Of a DNA stretch of 64,000 bases, positions 25,420 through 34,374 are shown piece by piece (positions within the stretch are counted from its first letter, which is position 1; each line of letters starts with the position of its first letter). The notes beneath the pieces were generated by a model. The model saw only the letters and a program-made list of their open reading frames with translations, was not told the origin of the DNA and made no database searches. The position numbers and the translations under genes are program-made. The DNA is from AWTP1-13 sp963814055 (lineage in GTDB: Bacteria; Pseudomonadota; Alphaproteobacteria; Rhizobiales; Hyphomicrobiaceae). The DNA is taken from positions 62,001-126,000 of the forward strand of contig CAWFBJ010000024.1 in assembly GCA_963814055.1 (NCBI GenBank), in the 5' to 3' direction.

Positions 25420-26658
25420 GTGCATCGGGATCCATTTTTCGGCTGGCGCGTCGTGTGGGGCGCATTTCTGCTCGCGGTCTTCGGCTGGGGCCTCGGCTTT
25501 TACGGAGCGCCGATCTATCTCCACACGCTGGTGGAGCGCAACGGCTGGCCGGTATCTCTCGTATCTGCAGCAGTGACCGTGCATTTCCTGGCTGGCGCCG
25601 TCGTTGTCGCAAACCTGCCCGCGCTCTACCGGCGTTTTGGATTGCCCTCCGTCACAAAGGCAGGAGCCATTGCCTCGGGGCTCGGCGTATGCGGCTGGGC
25701 TTGGGCACAGGTACCCTGGCAACTGTTTGCGGCAACGCTCCTGAGCGGAGCGGGCTGGGTTGCGATGAGCGCAGCCGCCATCAACGCGATCGTGGCGCCC
25801 TGGTTCGATCGTCAGCGTCCGATAGCGCTCTCTACGGCCTACAACGGTGCGAGCATCGGCGGGGTTGTTTTCTCTCCTCTGTGGGTCGCCGCCATCGCCT
25901 ATCTCGGCTTTGGCCAGGCGGCGATCCTGGTCGCCATCGTGACGACGGTGGTGGTGTGGTGGCTCGCCGACCGGCTCTTCTCGAAGAACCCCACCGCTAT
26001 GGGTCTGCACCCCGATGGCATCGAGAGCGGCGAAATCGTTCCCTACGCGGCGCGGTCTCTCGCCCCGCAGGGGCAGCTTGGCGCCCTGCTATGGCGCGAC
26101 TGGCGGTTCCTCACCCTCGCTGCCGGCATGACGCTCGGTCTCTTTGCCCAGATCGGCTTGCTGGCCCACCTGTTCTCCCTCCTGGTACCCCCCCTCGGTT
26201 CGCAACTCGCCAGCCTGGCCGTGGCCACTGCCACTGCCGCAGCGATTGCCGGGCGGATGCTCGCAGGCTGGCTGCTGACGCCCGGCATCGATCGCAGACT
26301 GGTGGCGGCGGGAAACTACGGCATCCAGATCGCCGCCTCCCTGCTGATGGTGCTGGCGGCGGGCGAAAGCGTGCCGCTGCTGCTGCTCGGCGTTCTGCTC
26401 TTTGGCGCAGGCATCGGCAATGCCACCTCTCTGCCGCCCCTCATTGCCCAGCATGAATTCAACGAAGCCGATGTCGCTCGCGCAGTAGCTCTCATCGTAG
26501 CGATCGCACAGGCAGGCTATGCGTTCGCGCCGGTCGTGTTCGGTCTCATCCGCGACCTGTCTGCCGGATTCGGCAATGCCAACGTGCCGTTATTCTTTAT
26601 CGCCGCAGCGACGATCCAGGCGGCTGCCGCACTCTGCTTTCTGGCAGGGCGAAGGTGA
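25420..26658 (+). CDS. major facilitator superfamily transporter
   Basis: 412 residues with about twelve hydrophobic segments, which is an MFS layout of two six-helix bundles with a central polar loop near residues 195-220. The N-terminus HRDPFFGWRVVWGAFLLAVFG is typical of the monocarboxylate or oxalate/formate-like branch, in which WRV stands at the first helix. The GTG at 25420 has AGGA a few bases upstream and starts the family N-terminus. No substrate can be named. It converges on the DUF2339 gene. Confidence 0.85.
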   Translation: MHRDPFFGWRVVWGAFLLAVFGWGLGFYGAPIYLHTLVERNGWPVSLVSAAVTVHFLAGAVVVANLPALYRRFGLPSVTKAGAIASGLGVCGWAWAQVPWQLFAATLLSGAGWVAMSAAAINAIVAPWFDRQRPIALSTAYNGASIGGVVFSPLWVAAIAYLGFGQAAILVAIVTTVVVWWLADRLFSKNPTAMGLHPDGIESGEIVPYAARSLAPQGQLGALLWRDWRFLTLAAGMTLGLFAQIGLLAHLFSLLVPPLGSQLASLAVATATAAAIAGRMLAGWLLTPGIDRRLVAAGNYGIQIAASLLMVLAAGESVPLLLLGVLLFGAGIGNATSLPPLIAQHEFNEADVARAVALIVAIAQAGYAFAPVVFGLIRDLSAGFGNANVPLFFIAAATIQAAAALCFLAGRR

Positions 26659-26680
26659 TGCGGCAAGACGAACTCGGTCC

Positions 26681-29365
26681 TCAGGATTGAGGTGGCACCT
26701 GTGGCTTGGCGAAGATCAGCTTCTGATAGACGAGCCCGATGCCGATCAGAACCCCGCCCAGACAGATGACCGAGAACGCCCGCCAGAAGCCGCCGATGCC
26801 TGTCAGGTCGTACAGGAAGACCTTGAGCACCGACAGCACGACCAGCGCTGCGGAAGCCAACCGTGCCTCCTTGGAGCCTCGCCACAGGCCATAGCCGAGG
26901 AAGGCGAGACCGAGGCCCAGCCAAGCCACCGAGTAGGACCAGATCTCGGGCGCACCCGTGCTCTGCAAGATCGTCAGGCTCTCGCCCTGGAAGGCGTGAC
27001 GCACCTCGAGCGTGACGTAGCCGAACAGAAGCACCAGGGCCAGTATTGCCGCGCCGGTGACGTACCATTGCGGCCGCACACCACGAGCGGTGCGCGCGAG
27101 CACGATGGCGGACAGCGCCGGCAACAGGTACGCGAGCAGCAGGGAGCTGAAGACAACCGGTCCGCGCACGAGGTCGCGGCTGATCAGCGGGTTCTCGATC
27201 ACGCCGAGACCGAACAGCGTGACGAGACCCGAAATCACGCCGAAGATCATCGACGCAGCCCGAAACACCGGATTGGCACGCGCCAAGTCCATGCGGATAA
27301 GGGCGGCCGCAAATCCGAGACTGGTCAGGGCAAAGAGACCCTGCTCGACGTGTCCCGAGATGGGAGCCAGCGGATCGCCATTGTTGAGGGCATGGCGGAT
27401 CTGGAAGAACACGAGCAGGGCGGCGAACAAGAGGCCAAGCGCGTCGCAGATACGCACGGCGAGGTCTTCTGCCTCGCGCTTGAGGATGTGGCCGGCAGCC
27501 AGAAATGCGACGGCGGGCGCGCCGTAGCCGAGCAGGAGCCAGTTGAAGATGGGCCACGTGCCGACATCGACGCCCATGATGCGCGGGTCCCAGGCGAGGC
27601 GCCCCAGCACGATGAAGCCGATCGCCACGACCACGTAGCGCAGCAGCGGGATGCGATCGACGGTCGCGAAGATGGCGGTTGTCAGCGCCGTAACGGCGAA
27701 GGCGACGGTGAGGTATCCGCGGTCGAGGGCCATGACGAAGGCGAGCGTCATGGCGGCAGCCACGCCGGAGGCAAAGGCGCCAACAGCGAGATGCGTAGCC
27801 GGTGTTTTTGCTGCGATTTTCTCGAAGCGATCGGCAATCACATAGAACAGGGCGGCAAGCACGACGGCGAATAGGGCAAACGATATGGAGCGATCGAACT
27901 GCGTCACGCGCAGATAGGCCAGTACGAGTGCCAACAGGGCCGGCACCACGGCTGCAAGCGCATACAGGCTCGCGGTGCGGATCGGCAGCATCCGTCCACG
28001 CCAGAGGCGCAGGACAGCCACAGCTCCGACTGCGAGAGTCGCGAACGCGGCAAACGTCAGGAACTGCGATACGTTCTCGGGCAGCCGCAGCACGCCTTCG
28101 AGCGCCGGCGCGAGGAGCTGCGGGTCGGGTGGCGCTCTGAGCCCAGGCCAGGCGGCGATCGCTCCGAGAGCAACGACGCCCGCCAACGGCCCGGCCGCAG
28201 CAGCCGGGACACTCCGCCACGCCGTCGCGGCAAGGATCGCCATGGCGGCGACGGCGAAGGTCATCCACCAGGCATCCATGCGCGCGACGCTCAGAGCCAA
28301 GACGGCGAGTACGGTCAGGGCAGCCAGCGCGGCGGCAGCGATCCAGTCAGGCTCCGCAGCATCGTCGGAAACCGCAAGATGCGGCTCGATCGCCATGAAG
28401 GCGGCGGCGAGCGCTAGCTGGGTGGCGACGTGAACGAAGAGCGCCGCCGACCAAAGGACTTCGCCGCCCAGGTCCACGCTTCCGCTCAGCGCGAAACCCC
28501 AGATCACCGCGCCTGCGACCGTCGCAGCGGCGAGCCATAGCCATCGGCGCAGACGGGCAAGCGCATAGGCGGCGCCTGCGACGACGGCGAGATAGATAAC
28601 GAGGGGCCAAGGGTTGGGTTGCTGGGACGCGATGAGCAAAGGCACGATGAATGAGCCCGCGAGCCCGAGACCGGCAAGCGCCGGCCCATGCAGGGCAGCG
28701 GCAAGCATCGTTGTGATGCCGATGGCGCCGAGCATGACGAAGGCTGTAGCCGGGCCGATGAACTGATACAGCGCATGCGCGGCGTAGACGGTGCCGAAGG
28801 CGCTGACGGTGCCCGCAGCCGTCAGAATGCTCGGGATGTGAGCCGCAGGAACGGCCCCGATGGGCGTGGCCCGCTCGGATCGCCGGAACCATTCGCCGGC
28901 TGCCACTAGAGCGAGCGCGAACAGCGCACCGAGAGCTACGCGAACGCCGGGGCCGAAGATGCCCTGCTCGATGGAATACCGCACCAGCAGGACCCCGCCG
29001 AGCGCCAGCGCAAGGCCGCCGACCCAGACCGCCCAGCGCGTACCCAGCCGTTCCTCCAGCGTTGTCCCGGGAGCGGCCGAGACCGGGGGTGCCGGCTGCT
29101 CGGCCGGCGCTGCTTGGGGCGCCGGCTCGTTCGCCGCAGGTTCGGGCTGCTCCCGCACCTCAGGCGATTCATCTGCTGGCGCCGTTTCGGGCTCGGACGC
29201 CGAGGGCCGTTCAGGCGATGGCCGTGTAAAAGCAACTGCCGTGCGGAGCGATCTCAGCTCATCGGTCAGGCTGTCGAGCTGCGTCTGCAACGCCGTCACG
29301 CGCCGCCGCATGGCGAATGCGACGAACAGAGCAACGATCGCGGCTATGAATGCGAGCCCATCCAT
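26681..29365 (-). CDS. DUF2339 large multi-spanning membrane protein
   Basis: 894 residues. An N-terminal membrane segment (DGLAFIAAIVALFVAFAM) is followed by a short coiled coil (VTALQTQLDSLTDELRSL). A Pro/Ala/Glu-rich linker then leads to more than twenty hydrophobic segments that begin after the hallmark LEERLGTRWAVWVGGLALALG. This is the DUF2339 architecture. The family's role is unknown; it looks like a polytopic scaffold or transporter. The start at 29365 is chosen because the membrane segment begins there. No partner gene is adjacent on the same strand. Confidence 0.9.
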   Translation of the reverse strand: MDGLAFIAAIVALFVAFAMRRRVTALQTQLDSLTDELRSLRTAVAFTRPSPERPSASEPETAPADESPEVREQPEPAANEPAPQAAPAEQPAPPVSAAPGTTLEERLGTRWAVWVGGLALALGGVLLVRYSIEQGIFGPGVRVALGALFALALVAAGEWFRRSERATPIGAVPAAHIPSILTAAGTVSAFGTVYAAHALYQFIGPATAFVMLGAIGITTMLAAALHGPALAGLGLAGSFIVPLLIASQQPNPWPLVIYLAVVAGAAYALARLRRWLWLAAATVAGAVIWGFALSGSVDLGGEVLWSAALFVHVATQLALAAAFMAIEPHLAVSDDAAEPDWIAAAALAALTVLAVLALSVARMDAWWMTFAVAAMAILAATAWRSVPAAAAGPLAGVVALGAIAAWPGLRAPPDPQLLAPALEGVLRLPENVSQFLTFAAFATLAVGAVAVLRLWRGRMLPIRTASLYALAAVVPALLALVLAYLRVTQFDRSISFALFAVVLAALFYVIADRFEKIAAKTPATHLAVGAFASGVAAAMTLAFVMALDRGYLTVAFAVTALTTAIFATVDRIPLLRYVVVAIGFIVLGRLAWDPRIMGVDVGTWPIFNWLLLGYGAPAVAFLAAGHILKREAEDLAVRICDALGLLFAALLVFFQIRHALNNGDPLAPISGHVEQGLFALTSLGFAAALIRMDLARANPVFRAASMIFGVISGLVTLFGLGVIENPLISRDLVRGPVVFSSLLLAYLLPALSAIVLARTARGVRPQWYVTGAAILALVLLFGYVTLEVRHAFQGESLTILQSTGAPEIWSYSVAWLGLGLAFLGYGLWRGSKEARLASAALVVLSVLKVFLYDLTGIGGFWRAFSVICLGGVLIGIGLVYQKLIFAKPQVPPQS

Positions 29366-29563
29366 GGGCCTAGTCTCCGATTTGCAATCCGTTGAGCACG
29401 ACGCGGTCGATGCCAATCCGCTATGGTATTCGACAGAATGTCAAAACGTCGTGGAAGCAGGGTAAACTTTGCGGGGTTACCGGACATTTGCCGCTATTTC
29501 TGCGCCGGCAGATTAAACATCTCGTTGCAACGCTAAGTTGTCGATGAAAGCATTGGAGTCGGC

Positions 29564-30332
29564 ATGACACCCATGGGACTTTTCCGCGGCGAGACTGCTG
29601 TCGTCACCGGCTCCGCCTCCAATATCGGCCGCGCCATTGCCGTAGCCTTGGCGCACGAAGGCGCCGCGCTGCGCTGTGTCGATGTCGACGCAACGCGCAA
29701 CGCTTCGGTGACCGAAGAGATTGTCAGGGCCGGCGGCGTCGCCGAGGCCGTGACGGCCGATCTTTCGACCGCTGACGGCTGGCGCGCTGCGCTGCCCGGC
29801 TCCGGTCAACCGATCTCCATGTTCGTGCACTCCGCCTCGCCCCCGCGTCGCGAAGCCGATGGCGCGCTCACCGTGTCCGAGGCGACCTGGGACGCCATGG
29901 CCAACACCAACGTGCGTTCGGGTTTCTTCCTCGCGCAGGAGATCGGCCGGCGCATGAAGTCGGCCGGCATCAAGGGCCGCATGCTGTTCATCACGTCGCT
30001 GCATGCCGAGACACCGCGCAACATCCCGCACTATGCGGCCTCCAAAGCGGGGCAGACCATGGTGGTGAAGGAGCTGGCCCGAGCGCTGGGTCCTGCCGGC
30101 ATCCGGGTCAACGCCTTGGCGCCCGGGAGCCGTGCCGGGTGGCGGCTTCAATGCGGCCGCCTTCGATTTCTCGGGCAAGGTTCCGCTGGGGCGTCTCGGG
30201 ACGGCCGAGGACATGGCCAACATGGCCCTGGCGCTGCTGTCGGATCGCTTTTCTGCCTACGTCACGGGCACCACGGTGGCCGTGGACGGCGGTATTGCGC
30301 TGTATAATTGGATTCCGCTGCCGCACGATTGA
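29564..30332 (+). pseudogene. short-chain dehydrogenase gene with one +1 frameshift
   Basis: From the ATG at 29564 (GGAG ribosome site) the frame encodes a classic SDR: TGSASNIGRAIAVAL (NAD(P) site), FVHSASPPR, and the catalytic YAASKAGQTM. After RVNALAPG, near 30124-30131, one extra base shifts the frame. The proper end (VPGGGFNAAAFDFSGKVPLG to TVAVDGGIALYN) continues in the next frame to 30332. Removing one base gives about 255 residues, the normal SDR length. Substrate unknown. The break is of the same single-insertion kind seen in thyA and the tartrate-dehydratase-like gene, so it may be an assembly error and the gene intact. Confidence 0.8.
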
Positions 30333-30470
30333 CGCAGGCTGGCTGAGTGATCGAAAGCCTGTGATCGGGCCGTTGCGCCCGGCCAAAGCCGCCGCTATAA
30401 CCCGGCCAGCATTTGCAAGGGCTGCCGTCGGCGCGGCGGGACGGCCCAATTTCCCATTGGAGTTAGGCCC

Positions 30471-31250
30471 ATGGCCCAGCAGGTCAGAGAGATCAAGGCT
30501 TCCGCGCGCGAGCGCTCCGGCACAGGCGGCGCGCGCGCCATACGGCGCGAAAAGCGCGTCCCTGGCATCGTCTATGGCGACAAGGGCGAGCCGCAGACGG
30601 TCGCTGTCGATCAGAACGAACTCAACATCCTGATCGGGCGCGGCAAGTTCCTATCCACCCTGATCGAGTTGGACGTGGACGGAAAGAAGGTTCGCGTCAT
30701 CCCGCGCGAGGTGCAGGTCGATCCGGTCAAGGATATGCCCGTACACGTCGATTTCCAGCGCGTGGGCCCCGGCGCCAGCATCCGCGTCAATGTGCCGGTG
30801 CGCTTCGTCAACGAGGCGCTGTCGCCCGGCCTGAAGCGCGGCGGCGTCTTGAACATCGTGCGTCACGAAGTGGAAGTGATGGCGCCTGCGGACAAGATTC
30901 CGGAATTCTTCGAGTTCAATCTCGAGGGCCTGGAGATCGGGCGCTCGATCCATATCTCGGCTGTGAAGATGCCCGACGGCGTACGGCCGACCATCCAGAA
31001 CCGCGACTTCACGGTCGCCACAGTCGCCGGCCACAAGATCGAAGAGGAGCCGACGCCTGGTGCAGCCGTTGCAACCGCAGAAGGCGCGGCCGCGGTGCCG
31101 GGTGCCGAGGGTGCCGCACCGGCTGCCGAAGGGGCCGATCCCAAGGCGGCAGCCGCCGGGGCCAAGGCGCCAGCCGCGGCGGCAGGCGGCAAGCCGGCTG
31201 CAGGGGCGAAGCCGGCTGCAGCGGCAAAACCCGCCGCAGGCAAGAAATAG
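30471..31250 (+). CDS. rplY: 50S ribosomal protein L25, Ctc form
   Basis: 259 residues. The N-terminal L25 domain contains RERSGTGGARAIRREKRVPGIVYG, which contacts 5S rRNA. It is followed by the Ctc/TL5 beta domain (VPVRFVNEALSPGLKRGGVLN, FEFNLEGLEIGRSIHISAV). The last 60 residues are almost entirely Ala/Pro/Gly/Lys, a low-complexity tail common in Alphaproteobacteria. It is the first gene of the rplY-pth-ychF run, an arrangement typical of the order. Confidence 0.96.
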   Translation: MAQQVREIKASARERSGTGGARAIRREKRVPGIVYGDKGEPQTVAVDQNELNILIGRGKFLSTLIELDVDGKKVRVIPREVQVDPVKDMPVHVDFQRVGPGASIRVNVPVRFVNEALSPGLKRGGVLNIVRHEVEVMAPADKIPEFFEFNLEGLEIGRSIHISAVKMPDGVRPTIQNRDFTVATVAGHKIEEEPTPGAAVATAEGAAAVPGAEGAAPAAEGADPKAAAAGAKAPAAAAGGKPAAGAKPAAAAKPAAGKK

Positions 31251-31308
31251 TAGCCGCCGGCAGGTTTGTGTCTCGTCGTAGCCGCGTGGGCTCCATGGAC
31301 GCTTGCCC

Positions 31309-32055
31309 ATGAAACTGTTCGTCGGCCTCGGCAACCCGGGCAGCGCCTACGAGCGCCATCGCCACAACGTGGGCTTCATGGCGCTCGATCGCATCGCTGA
31401 GCGGCATGGGTTTGCGCCTTGGAAAAAGCGGTTCCATGGCCTCGTCACCGATGGGCCGATCGGCGGCCGGCGTGTGCTGCTCTTGAAGCCGCAGACGTAC
31501 ATGAATGACAGCGGCCAGGCCGTTGGCGAGGCCCAGCGCTACCTCAAGATCTCGGAGGAGGACATCTATGTCTTCCACGACGAGATCGACCTGGCGCCGG
31601 CCAAGCTGAAAGTGAAGGTCGGCGGCGGCAATGCCGGCCACAACGGCCTGCGCTCGATCTCCGCGCACATCGGCAACGAATACGCGCGCGTGCGCATCGG
31701 CGTCGGGCATCCGGGCTCCAAGGATCTGGTCAGCCATCACGTGCTGCACGATTTCGCCAAGGCCGACGCCGACTGGCTCGATCCCATGCTCGATGCCATG
31801 GCCGACGCTGCGGGCCGCCTGGCCGCAGGTGACTCGGCGCGCTTCCTCACGGATGTTGCCCGCGCGCTGCAGGCGGACAAGGGTTCAGACAAGAATGAGC
31901 AAAAGAGCGGTGACAAGCCGGCGGCGACTGAACCCGCGGCACGCACGACAGCTCCAGTCGCGCATCCGGCTGGCGAGCGGCAGTCCAAGCGTGGCAACGC
32001 GCTGACCGAGAACCTCAAGAAGTGGCTGCGCGGCAGTCGCGGCCAAGAGAACTGA
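31309..32055 (+). CDS. pth: peptidyl-tRNA hydrolase
   Basis: 248 residues. Conserved residues include N10 and H19 in GLGNPGSAYERHRHNVGF, the LLKPQTYMNDSG segment, the catalytic Asp region VFHDEIDL, and GGGNAGHNGLRSI. It releases amino acids or peptides from prematurely dropped peptidyl-tRNA. The C-terminal 60 residues (Lys/Pro/Ala-rich) go beyond the usual 190-residue core. The ATG at 31309 is used; a TTG two codons earlier is possible. It stands between rplY and ychF, 18 bases before ychF. Confidence 0.96.
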   Translation: MKLFVGLGNPGSAYERHRHNVGFMALDRIAERHGFAPWKKRFHGLVTDGPIGGRRVLLLKPQTYMNDSGQAVGEAQRYLKISEEDIYVFHDEIDLAPAKLKVKVGGGNAGHNGLRSISAHIGNEYARVRIGVGHPGSKDLVSHHVLHDFAKADADWLDPMLDAMADAAGRLAAGDSARFLTDVARALQADKGSDKNEQKSGDKPAATEPAARTTAPVAHPAGERQSKRGNALTENLKKWLRGSRGQEN

Positions 32056-32073
32056 TCCTCGAGAGATTCAAGC

Positions 32074-33168
32074 ATGGGTTTCAAATGCGGCATCGTGGGC
32101 CTGCCGAACGTCGGCAAGTCCACCCTCTTCAACGCGCTGACGCAGACGGCGGCGGCGGAGGCTGCCAACTATCCTTTTTGCACCATCGAGCCCAACGTCG
32201 GCGACGTCGGCGTGCCCGATCCACGCCTCGACCAATTGCGCGAAATCGCGGGCTCTGCTGCTGCCATTCCGACGCGGCTGACGTTCGTCGACATCGCCGG
32301 GCTCGTGCGCGGCGCCTCCAAGGGCGAAGGTCTCGGCAACCAGTTTCTCGGCCACATCCGCGAAGTCGATGCCGTCGCCTATGTGCTGCGCTGTTTCGAA
32401 GACCCCGACGTGGTGCACGTCGAAGGCCGCATCGATCCCGTCAGCGATGCCGACACGGTCGAGACCGAGCTGATGATCGCCGACATGGAAAGCCTGGAGC
32501 GCCGCCGCGATCCCTTGGCCAAGAAGGCCAACAGCGGCGACAAAGAGGCCAAGCTGCAGGTGGCCCTGATCGACAAGGCCCTCGCGCTGGTCAACGCCGG
32601 CAAACCGGCCCGCCTCGCCAAGCTGACGCCGGAGGAGGAACGGCCCTACCGGCAATTGCAGCTGCTGACCGCCAAGCCGGTAGTCTACGTCTGCAATGTC
32701 GACGAGGCGTCCATCGGCGGCAACGACCTCTCCCGCAAGGTCGAGGAACGGGCCAAGGCAGAAGGTGCCGGCTGCGTCGTCATCTCGGCCAAGATCGAGG
32801 CGGAGGTGGCAGCCCTCGAACCCGAGGAGCGTACCGAATATCTGGAACAGCTCGGGTTGACGGAGCCCGGCCTCAACGCGCTGATCCGCGAGGGCTATCG
32901 CGTGCTGAACCTGATCACGTTCTTCACCGTCGGCCCCAAAGAGGCGCGGGCATGGACGGTGAATGCAGGGTCCAAGGCGCCCAAGGCGGCAGGCGCCATC
33001 CACACCGATTTCGAAAAGGGCTTCATTCGCGCCGAGACCATTGCCTTCGACGATTTCGTGACGCTGGGCGGCGAGCTTCCTGCCAAGCAGGCCGGCAAGA
33101 TGCGCCTCGAAGGCAAGGAATACCCCGTCAAGGACGGCGACGTGATGCTGTTCCGGTTCGCGAATTGA
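32074..33168 (+). CDS. ychF: Obg-family ATPase YchF
   Basis: 364 residues, the usual length. The P-loop is GLPNVGKS at residues 9-16, followed by PFCTIEPNVG and DIAGLVRGASKGEGLGNQFL. YchF proteins carry NxxE instead of NKxD and so prefer ATP; here NVDEAS fits. The C-terminal TGS domain includes LITFFTVGPKEARAWTV, IHTDFEKGFIRAE and YPVKDGDVMLFRF. It is ribosome-associated and linked to stress response. Its placement after pth is a widely conserved pairing. Confidence 0.97.
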   Translation: MGFKCGIVGLPNVGKSTLFNALTQTAAAEAANYPFCTIEPNVGDVGVPDPRLDQLREIAGSAAAIPTRLTFVDIAGLVRGASKGEGLGNQFLGHIREVDAVAYVLRCFEDPDVVHVEGRIDPVSDADTVETELMIADMESLERRRDPLAKKANSGDKEAKLQVALIDKALALVNAGKPARLAKLTPEEERPYRQLQLLTAKPVVYVCNVDEASIGGNDLSRKVEERAKAEGAGCVVISAKIEAEVAALEPEERTEYLEQLGLTEPGLNALIREGYRVLNLITFFTVGPKEARAWTVNAGSKAPKAAGAIHTDFEKGFIRAETIAFDDFVTLGGELPAKQAGKMRLEGKEYPVKDGDVMLFRFAN

Positions 33169-33235
33169 AACCGGAGTTTTCCCTGCTTCCAAACGGACAA
33201 CTGCCGATATTTGCGCAGGCTGTTCCTAGGGCGCT

Positions 33236-34255
33236 CTAGTTCACCTGCCTCGTTTTGAGCGGGCGCCGCTTCTCTTCTCGTTCAATTAAGAGAGAGATTG
33301 CTTGATCAAGGGTTATAAGGTTTGGTTCGAGTATTCTTGGAACAGTTGCGTTGACGTCACCGTGTTTCACATAGAGCCCGTAGCGCCCGTCGAGAAGCAG
33401 TACGGGACCGCCCCGCAAAGGATGTTCTCCCAATTCTCTGAGCACGGTTGGAACCACTCTCTCGAACGGCGTGCCCCTGCTTCCTCTCTTGGCCAGCAGA
33501 TCCACTGCGCGCTTCAGATCAATCAAGAAGACTTCGTGATCTGACGCGAGGTTTGCATACCTTCCGTCGTGGTGCACAAACGAACCATAGCGGCCGATAT
33601 TGGCAATGATCATCTTCCCGGTTCCGGGATGGATGCCAATTTCTCGCGGTAGGCTTAGGAGTTGAAGAGCACCCTTCAAGTCGAGCATTCCCGGATCTCT
33701 TCCACGGGGCAGGAGGACTTGCTTAGGCTTCTCTTCGTCCGCGACATCGCCAAGCTGAACGTACGGGCCGAAGCGCCCAGCACAAAGTGCAACGCGCTTT
33801 CCGCTTTTGGGGTCCATCCCTAGAATTCGTTGGTCCGCTAGAGGACGAACCGATGCGTGAGACCTTAGCACTTGTCGAGGTAAGCCAAATCTCTGCAAGG
33901 CACGCAGAATGCCAGCATCATCATCGACGCTTGTGCTATGTATCTGGCCGAAACCTAGCGGGAGGTTCTCTAGGTTGAAAGTTGGCAGATGTGTTGCAAC
34001 AAGCTTGATTTGCCTTGAAGCGCGTGTTGCCTCATCACGAACCCACGAGGAACGAGCAGCAGTGTCAGACCACACTACAATCACAGCTTTAGCGGCATCG
34101 ATGCTCGCCAATATCGTGTCGTGAAAATTCTCTCCTGCATAGAGGTCATAGTCCCACCAAACCTCAATGGCCCAGGTCTTCAGTTTGGTAGCTAACGCAG
34201 TTGCCACCAAGCGATCTTGTTTGGAGTAGGAGATAAAGACTTCTGTCATCTTCAC
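33236..34255 (-). CDS. TIR domain fused to three topoisomerase I C-terminal repeats
   Basis: 339 residues. Residues 4-125 form a TIR domain: EVFISYSKQDR, then VWWDYDLYAGENF, AVIVVWSDTAARSSWVRDEA. The glutamate at position 75 lies where the NADase glutamate of active TIR enzymes is found. The rest consists of three copies of the repeat that forms the C-terminus of alphaproteobacterial TopA: GRFGPYVQLGD (about 143-203), GRYGSFVHHDG (204-258) and GRYGLYVKHGD (273-326). In TopA these repeats bind DNA. No topoisomerase catalytic domain is present. Base composition is visibly lower in G+C and the gene stands alone between housekeeping genes, suggesting transfer. A DNA-sensing NAD-hydrolase or a defence effector is the inferred role; it is unproven. 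Confidence 0.88.
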   Translation of the reverse strand: MKMTEVFISYSKQDRLVATALATKLKTWAIEVWWDYDLYAGENFHDTILASIDAAKAVIVVWSDTAARSSWVRDEATRASRQIKLVATHLPTFNLENLPLGFGQIHSTSVDDDAGILRALQRFGLPRQVLRSHASVRPLADQRILGMDPKSGKRVALCAGRFGPYVQLGDVADEEKPKQVLLPRGRDPGMLDLKGALQLLSLPREIGIHPGTGKMIIANIGRYGSFVHHDGRYANLASDHEVFLIDLKRAVDLLAKRGSRGTPFERVVPTVLRELGEHPLRGGPVLLLDGRYGLYVKHGDVNATVPRILEPNLITLDQAISLLIEREEKRRPLKTRQVN

Positions 34256-34374
34256 CGAAGGACGCTAACCAATACTCCCGCTGAGATTAGAATTTTCCGG
34301 GTTAGAATCAAACCCCAGCTGCATTGCGCTCTTGGCGCCGCCGCTCGTTAGACCGCTCCATTCGACTGAATTCA

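Noticed and set aside
26517..28268. 583-codon open frame on the minus strand in another frame
   Set aside because: Arg-rich shadow of the DUF2339 gene and the end of the MFS gene, with no motifs.
33236..34255. Reading this gene as a truncated topoisomerase I pseudogene
   Set aside because: The frame is open throughout and the N-terminal 125 residues are a complete TIR domain, not part of TopA.
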